Source of the DNA: Mycoplasma sp. CAG:877
Lineage (GTDB): Bacteria; Bacillota_I; Bacilli_A; RF39; UBA660
Assembly: GCA_000433455.1 (NCBI GenBank)
Contig: HF992496.1
Span: forward strand, 1 to 15,631
Length of the DNA: 15,631 nt
Direction: 5' to 3'
The notes under the pieces were generated by a model that saw only the letters and a program-made list of their open reading frames with translations, was not told the origin of the DNA and did not search any database. The position numbers were made by a program, and so were the translations under genes. Shown one piece after another: positions 12,208 through 15,631 of this stretch. The stretch's first letter is position 1, and each line of letters opens with the position of its first letter.

Positions 12208-14494
12208 CTCCTGTAGAACTCTCATCAAATTGTACTAGTACCTCTCTAGGCTTAGAGTTACCAGTAGCTGGACCAATAACTCCTCTCTCCTCTAAAGTAT
12301 CAATCATTCTAGCTGCTTTATTATAGCCTATCTTAAACTTTCTTTGTAAAAGTGAAGCACTAGCTTTCTGAGTTCTAACAACAAACTCTAATACTTGTTG
12401 ATACAATTCTTCCTCACTATCAGCATCTCCAGCCACCTCATCTATAACTGCATTATCAACTGCATTATGATCAATTGCTTCAAGATTTAATAATGACTCA
12501 TCATACTGAACCTTTTGTTGTTCAACTGTAAAGTCAATCAAACGTTTAATTTCATCATCTGTAATAAATGAACCCTGAATACGAGTTGGTGAATTAACTC
12601 CAATTGGTAAGAATAACATATCACCTTTACCAAGTAATTTTTCAGCACCAGTCTGATCAAGTATTGTTCTAGAATCAATTCCAGATCCAACTGCAAATGA
12701 TATACGAGATGGAATATTAGCTTTAATTAAACCAGTAATAACTTCAGTTGAAGGTCTCTGAGTCGCAACAATTAAATGAATTCCAGCAGCACGAGCCTTT
12801 TGCGTAATACGTAAAATTGAATCTTCAACTTCTTTAGCTGCTACCATCATCAAGTCAGATAACTCATCGATAATAACAACAATATAAGGCATCTTAGTCT
12901 TTTTATAATCATCATGAGCATTTTCCTTATTCCATTTATCTATATAATCATTATATGATTCAATATTCTTAGTACCAGTCTCACTAAATGTCTCATAACG
13001 TCTTTCCATTTCAGCAACCATCTTTGCTAAAGCAACAGCTGCCTTCTTAGGATCAGTAACAACCGGACACATTAAATGTGGAATACCATTATAAACTGAT
13101 AATTCAACTACTTTAGGATCAACCATAACAAGTTTAACTTCATCTGGTCTAGCTCTCATTAAAATAGAACAAATAATACCATTAACACAAACTGATTTAC
13201 CAGAACCAGTAGTACCAGCAATAAGTAAATGTGGCATCTTATTAACTTCACAAACTTCAACATCCCCCATAATACTCTTACCTAGAGGTACCATTAATTT
13301 CTTATTCATAGCATCTTGCATTTTCTTACTACTAATAATCTCATAGAAACTAACAGGAGTAGATTTATCATTAGCAAACTCTATACCAACAGTATTTTTA
13401 CCAGGAATAGGAGCTTCAATTCTAACATCCTTCTTAGCAAGAGCTAAAGCTATCTCTCTATTAATAGAAGTAATTTTATTAACTCTTGTGCCAGAAGCAA
13501 TTTCTAATTCATATTGAGCAACACTAGGTCCAATATGTACTTCAACTACTTTACCAACAATCTTAAAATCTTTAAGTACTTGTTCAAGTATTTCAATATT
13601 TTTCTCTATTGCTGCATTATCAGGTCCTTTTTCTCTCTTCTTAGGCTGATCAAGTAAACTTAAAGGTGGTAATTGATATTTCAAATTACAAGCTGGAGTC
13701 TCTTTGACCTCATTAGTAACAACTGGACTACTAACTACCTCAGGCTTCTCATTTTTCTCAGGAACCTTTGTCAACTCATCAATACTAGTAATTTTAATAT
13801 GATTATTTCCTGGAAGTTTCTTATCACTATCCTCTTCATCTTCTCCATCACTAATAATAACTGAAGACTTCTTCTCCTTTGCCTCTTTTTCTTCCCTTTT
13901 ATGAATCTTAATCTCCTTACTCTTCTCTATAGAATTCTTAATAAAATCTATTATAGAAAAACTAGTAAATAAACAGAAACCTGCTATCATCAAAACCCAA
14001 GATACAATCTGCATTCCCATAAATGAAAACAATTTAACAAAGACAGATGCAAGTACTCCTCCAATCAAACCTCCACCTACAGCTAACCAATTATCTAATG
14101 CCCCAGTAGACATAATACTATTAAAAGATAAAACTAATTGATCAATAGTCTCTTTAAATATTAAAGTCATATTACCATCATTTTGTAATATAAACTCTCT
14201 ATGCATCATAATTAAAAGACCTAAAGAAAATACATAAACACCAATAAGTTTAGTCGAAAAAAAGTCAGGCCATTCTCTTTTTAATAATAAATATCCTCCT
14301 ACAAGAAATATAACAACTAAAAATACATTATATAAAGATCCAACTAAAAATAAACCAAACGATGCAAAAAGTCTTCCAACTGGACCATATTTCCCAATAC
14401 CTAAAATTGCTATTAAGATTAATATAATTCCATATAGTTCAACACTATAATTAAAACTCTTCTTAACTGCTTTTTTCTTTTTCTTTTTAGCCAT
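12194..14494 (-). CDS. ftsK: DNA translocase FtsK/SpoIIIE
   Basis: 766 residues. The N-terminus is Lys-rich, followed by about four membrane spans (roughly 16-36, 43-72, 82-97 and 136-178), a charged linker (about 190-290), and the RecA-like motor: Walker A AGTTGSGKSV (426-435), Walker B YIVVIIDELSDL (537-548), and the KARAAGIHLIVATQRPS stretch typical of FtsK. A C-terminal winged-helix gamma domain (about 695-757, ASASLLQRKFKIGYNKAARM) reads chromosomal orienting sequences. It pumps chromosomal DNA across the division septum. The ATG at 14494 follows AGGAG at 7 nt. SpoIIIE and FtsK cannot be told apart by sequence alone; the downstream yfmF-yfmH pair matches the Bacillus spoIIIE locus. It seems to be monocistronic. 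Very secure. Confidence 0.96.
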   Translation of the reverse strand: MAKKKKKKAVKKSFNYSVELYGIILILIAILGIGKYGPVGRLFASFGLFLVGSLYNVFLVVIFLVGGYLLLKREWPDFFSTKLIGVYVFSLGLLIMMHREFILQNDGNMTLIFKETIDQLVLSFNSIMSTGALDNWLAVGGGLIGGVLASVFVKLFSFMGMQIVSWVLMIAGFCLFTSFSIIDFIKNSIEKSKEIKIHKREEKEAKEKKSSVIISDGEDEEDSDKKLPGNNHIKITSIDELTKVPEKNEKPEVVSSPVVTNEVKETPACNLKYQLPPLSLLDQPKKREKGPDNAAIEKNIEILEQVLKDFKIVGKVVEVHIGPSVAQYELEIASGTRVNKITSINREIALALAKKDVRIEAPIPGKNTVGIEFANDKSTPVSFYEIISSKKMQDAMNKKLMVPLGKSIMGDVEVCEVNKMPHLLIAGTTGSGKSVCVNGIICSILMRARPDEVKLVMVDPKVVELSVYNGIPHLMCPVVTDPKKAAVALAKMVAEMERRYETFSETGTKNIESYNDYIDKWNKENAHDDYKKTKMPYIVVIIDELSDLMMVAAKEVEDSILRITQKARAAGIHLIVATQRPSTEVITGLIKANIPSRISFAVGSGIDSRTILDQTGAEKLLGKGDMLFLPIGVNSPTRIQGSFITDDEIKRLIDFTVEQQKVQYDESLLNLEAIDHNAVDNAVIDEVAGDADSEEELYQQVLEFVVRTQKASASLLQRKFKIGYNKAARMIDTLEERGVIGPATGNSKPREVLVQFDESSTGEVTE

Positions 14495-14520
14495 CTTATC
14501 ACTCCTATCATTACATAGAT

Positions 14521-14526
14521 ATTATA
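14521..14526 (-). promoter_or_regulatory. -10 element for ftsK
   Basis: Minus strand perfect TATAAT about 27 nt before the ATG at 14494. Unlike the others it lacks TG in front (TAG), and the -35 region (TTTTAA) is poor. Confidence 0.5.
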
Positions 14527-14570
14527 CTAAAAATAATATACTTTTAAAATACAAAATCAAAAACTTTACA

Positions 14571-14615
14571 AAAGAAAAATGATATAGCAACACTTTCTAA
14601 AGCTATATCATTTTT
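14571..14615 (-). terminator. Strong intrinsic terminator after the cysteine-rich gene
   Basis: Stem AAAAATGATATAGC/GCTATATCATTTTT of 14 bp with a 13-nt loop, followed on the minus strand by CTTTTG. The A/T ends make it work in either direction, but genes only lie on the minus strand. Confidence 0.9.
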
Positions 14616-14617
14616 AA

Positions 14618-15631
14618 TTAAGAATTGTACAAGCAATGTCCATCGCCCTCATCTCTATAGCCATCAGGACACTGTGGTGGATAAATCTCTTCACATCCTG
14701 TAGTATAAGATTTCTCATAATTACTTTCATTACAAGTAAATGCTCCCTCTACTGCACAAGTTGTAACATTTTCATCAGTCGACTCTTGAAAACTATAATC
14801 ATAATTAGAACTAACTTTAGAAAAACCAGTACTACAATATTTAACATTATACTGATAACATTTATCACCTACTAAAGTATAACCTGAAGCACAACTATAA
14901 CTTGGTTTAGGTGCGACAGTAATTTCACATTGATTATTAGAAAGTTTTCCTAAACTACAGCTATAAATTGAATTTGAATATGAACAAGTAACTTTATCTC
15001 TAGACTCACTACTTGAACAAACCCCATCATCTGGTACACATTTAGATGTTAAACTTTTTTTACTATTCGAAGCAAAATTATATGAAACTTTCTTACAAGA
15101 AGCATCAAACTTTGTAAAACCAGGATCACAATAACCACCAGTTCCACTACAACTAGTTCCATTCCAAGAACAACCTGAAGTACTTGTACATTTATTTTGA
15201 TTTGTAATTTTACTACAAGTATGGAAAGTACCATTAGTTGCAAAAGTATAACAAGCATATGTTGATTTATTATAATATTTTGTTTCTGTAGATGGAACAA
15301 CTTTCATACACTCACCATTTTGATATGTATAACCGCTATCACACGTATAACTAACACTAGCATTCTTAGCACAATTAATACCTGTCACAGTCCTATTGCA
15401 ATAATTATTTTTTCTATTATATCTAGTCTTGCTAAGATCAATCACCTCAACAGAACAAGAATAAATATTTCCATCAGTAGATCTAACATAACCATAATAC
15501 ATACCATAGCCATTAATATCAATATACTTTTTACCACCATTGGTACCAAAAACTGGGGTAGTAGTTCTACCAATTCCATAACCATCAAGTTTACTAGCTG
15601 CAATCAACGTTTTAATACTAACAGTAGTATG
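14618..15631 (-). CDS. Cysteine-rich surface-type protein, 5' end outside window
   Basis: The reading frame is open to the right edge (about 337 residues visible), so the true start lies beyond it; a TTG at 15607 is in frame but has no support. The visible part is rich in Cys, Ser, Thr and Tyr and contains a repeated C-x-x-G-[YF]-x(5-7)-C motif: CDSGYTYQNGEC, CDPGFTKFDASC, CASGYTLVGDKC, CPDGYRDEGDGHC and a variant CSTGFSKV. A stretch CTSTSGCSWNGTSC gives further paired cysteines. Many disulfides and low-charge linkers fit an extracellular adhesin or stalk. The first residues (SIKTLIAASKLDGYGIG) recall the segment after a prepilin helix, so it may be another prepilin-like protein; that is inference. 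No named family recognised. It is followed by a strong terminator. Confidence 0.75.
   Translation of the reverse strand, partial: HTTVSIKTLIAASKLDGYGIGRTTTPVFGTNGGKKYIDINGYGMYYGYVRSTDGNIYSCSVEVIDLSKTRYNRKNNYCNRTVTGINCAKNASVSYTCDSGYTYQNGECMKVVPSTETKYYNKSTYACYTFATNGTFHTCSKITNQNKCTSTSGCSWNGTSCSGTGGYCDPGFTKFDASCKKVSYNFASNSKKSLTSKCVPDDGVCSSSESRDKVTCSYSNSIYSCSLGKLSNNQCEITVAPKPSYSCASGYTLVGDKCYQYNVKYCSTGFSKVSSNYDYSFQESTDENVTTCAVEGAFTCNESNYEKSYTTGCEEIYPPQCPDGYRDEGDGHCLYNS

Noticed and set aside
13673..13864. Plus-strand ORF of 63 codons inside ftsK
   Set aside because: Antisense to the linker of ftsK, with no start signals; it is a by-product of AT-rich coding DNA.
14636..15300. Two further ORFs (plus 14636-14875; minus 15049-15300) within the cysteine-rich gene
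   Set aside because: Both are other-frame readings of the repeat-rich coding sequence, and their products are long runs of Ile/Leu/Val/Thr with no known pattern.
1..15631. Mycoplasma genetic code (TGA read as Trp)
   Set aside because: lepA and deoD both end at TGA at the expected family length, and Trp codons checked are TGG.

Overview
The window is strongly AT-rich and reads almost entirely on the minus strand. Stops include TAA, TAG and TGA, and lepA itself ends in TGA, so the standard bacterial code applies and not the Mycoplasma code. Two gene neighbourhoods are of the Bacillota type: lepA near hemW, and a spoIIIE/ftsK-type translocase near the M16 pair yfmF-yfmH. Together with AGGAGG-type ribosome binding sites and extended -10 promoters, this suggests a low-GC member of the Bacilli or a relative, perhaps one of the small-genome, gut-type Mollicutes-like lineages. 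That placement is inference.

All positions below run along the minus strand, from high to low coordinates. At 15631-14618 is the 3' part of a cysteine-rich, probably surface-exposed protein, followed by a strong hairpin. Next is the DNA translocase gene ftsK/spoIIIE, with its own promoter and terminator. Then comes a deoD-yfmF-yfmH unit: a purine nucleoside phosphorylase and two M16 peptidase-like proteins, of which only YfmH keeps the zinc motif. A 485-base gap (8371-8855) follows and holds the most unusual structure here. A second operon runs lepA - two-HTH protein - hemW - HD-domain protein, tightly packed with overlapping starts and stops. A third unit pairs a membrane-anchored TasA/CalY-like protein with thymidylate kinase. 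A WG-repeat membrane-anchored protein follows, with a possible 18-residue leader ORF overlapping its start. The window ends with two tandem paralogues of a prepilin-like protein; the last is cut by the window edge, and the middle copy has lost its Shine-Dalgarno sequence and ATG.

The best candidate for something undescribed is the 8558-8852 locus. A plus-strand ORF could encode a 27-residue single-membrane-span peptide. It is flanked by a near-perfect direct repeat, one copy in its 5' leader and the other just past its stop within a terminator hairpin. A good minus-strand promoter right after yfmH would give a free-standing structured RNA of about 105 nt that ends at this hairpin and can pair with the leader of the peptide mRNA. 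This convergent layout resembles type I toxin-antitoxin loci such as par/Fst, but the peptide is not a recognised Fst and the assignment is a hypothesis.

Promoters are compact. Most have TGnTATAAT-like extended -10 elements, weak -35 boxes and very short leaders, and several terminators include the stop codon of the gene they end.
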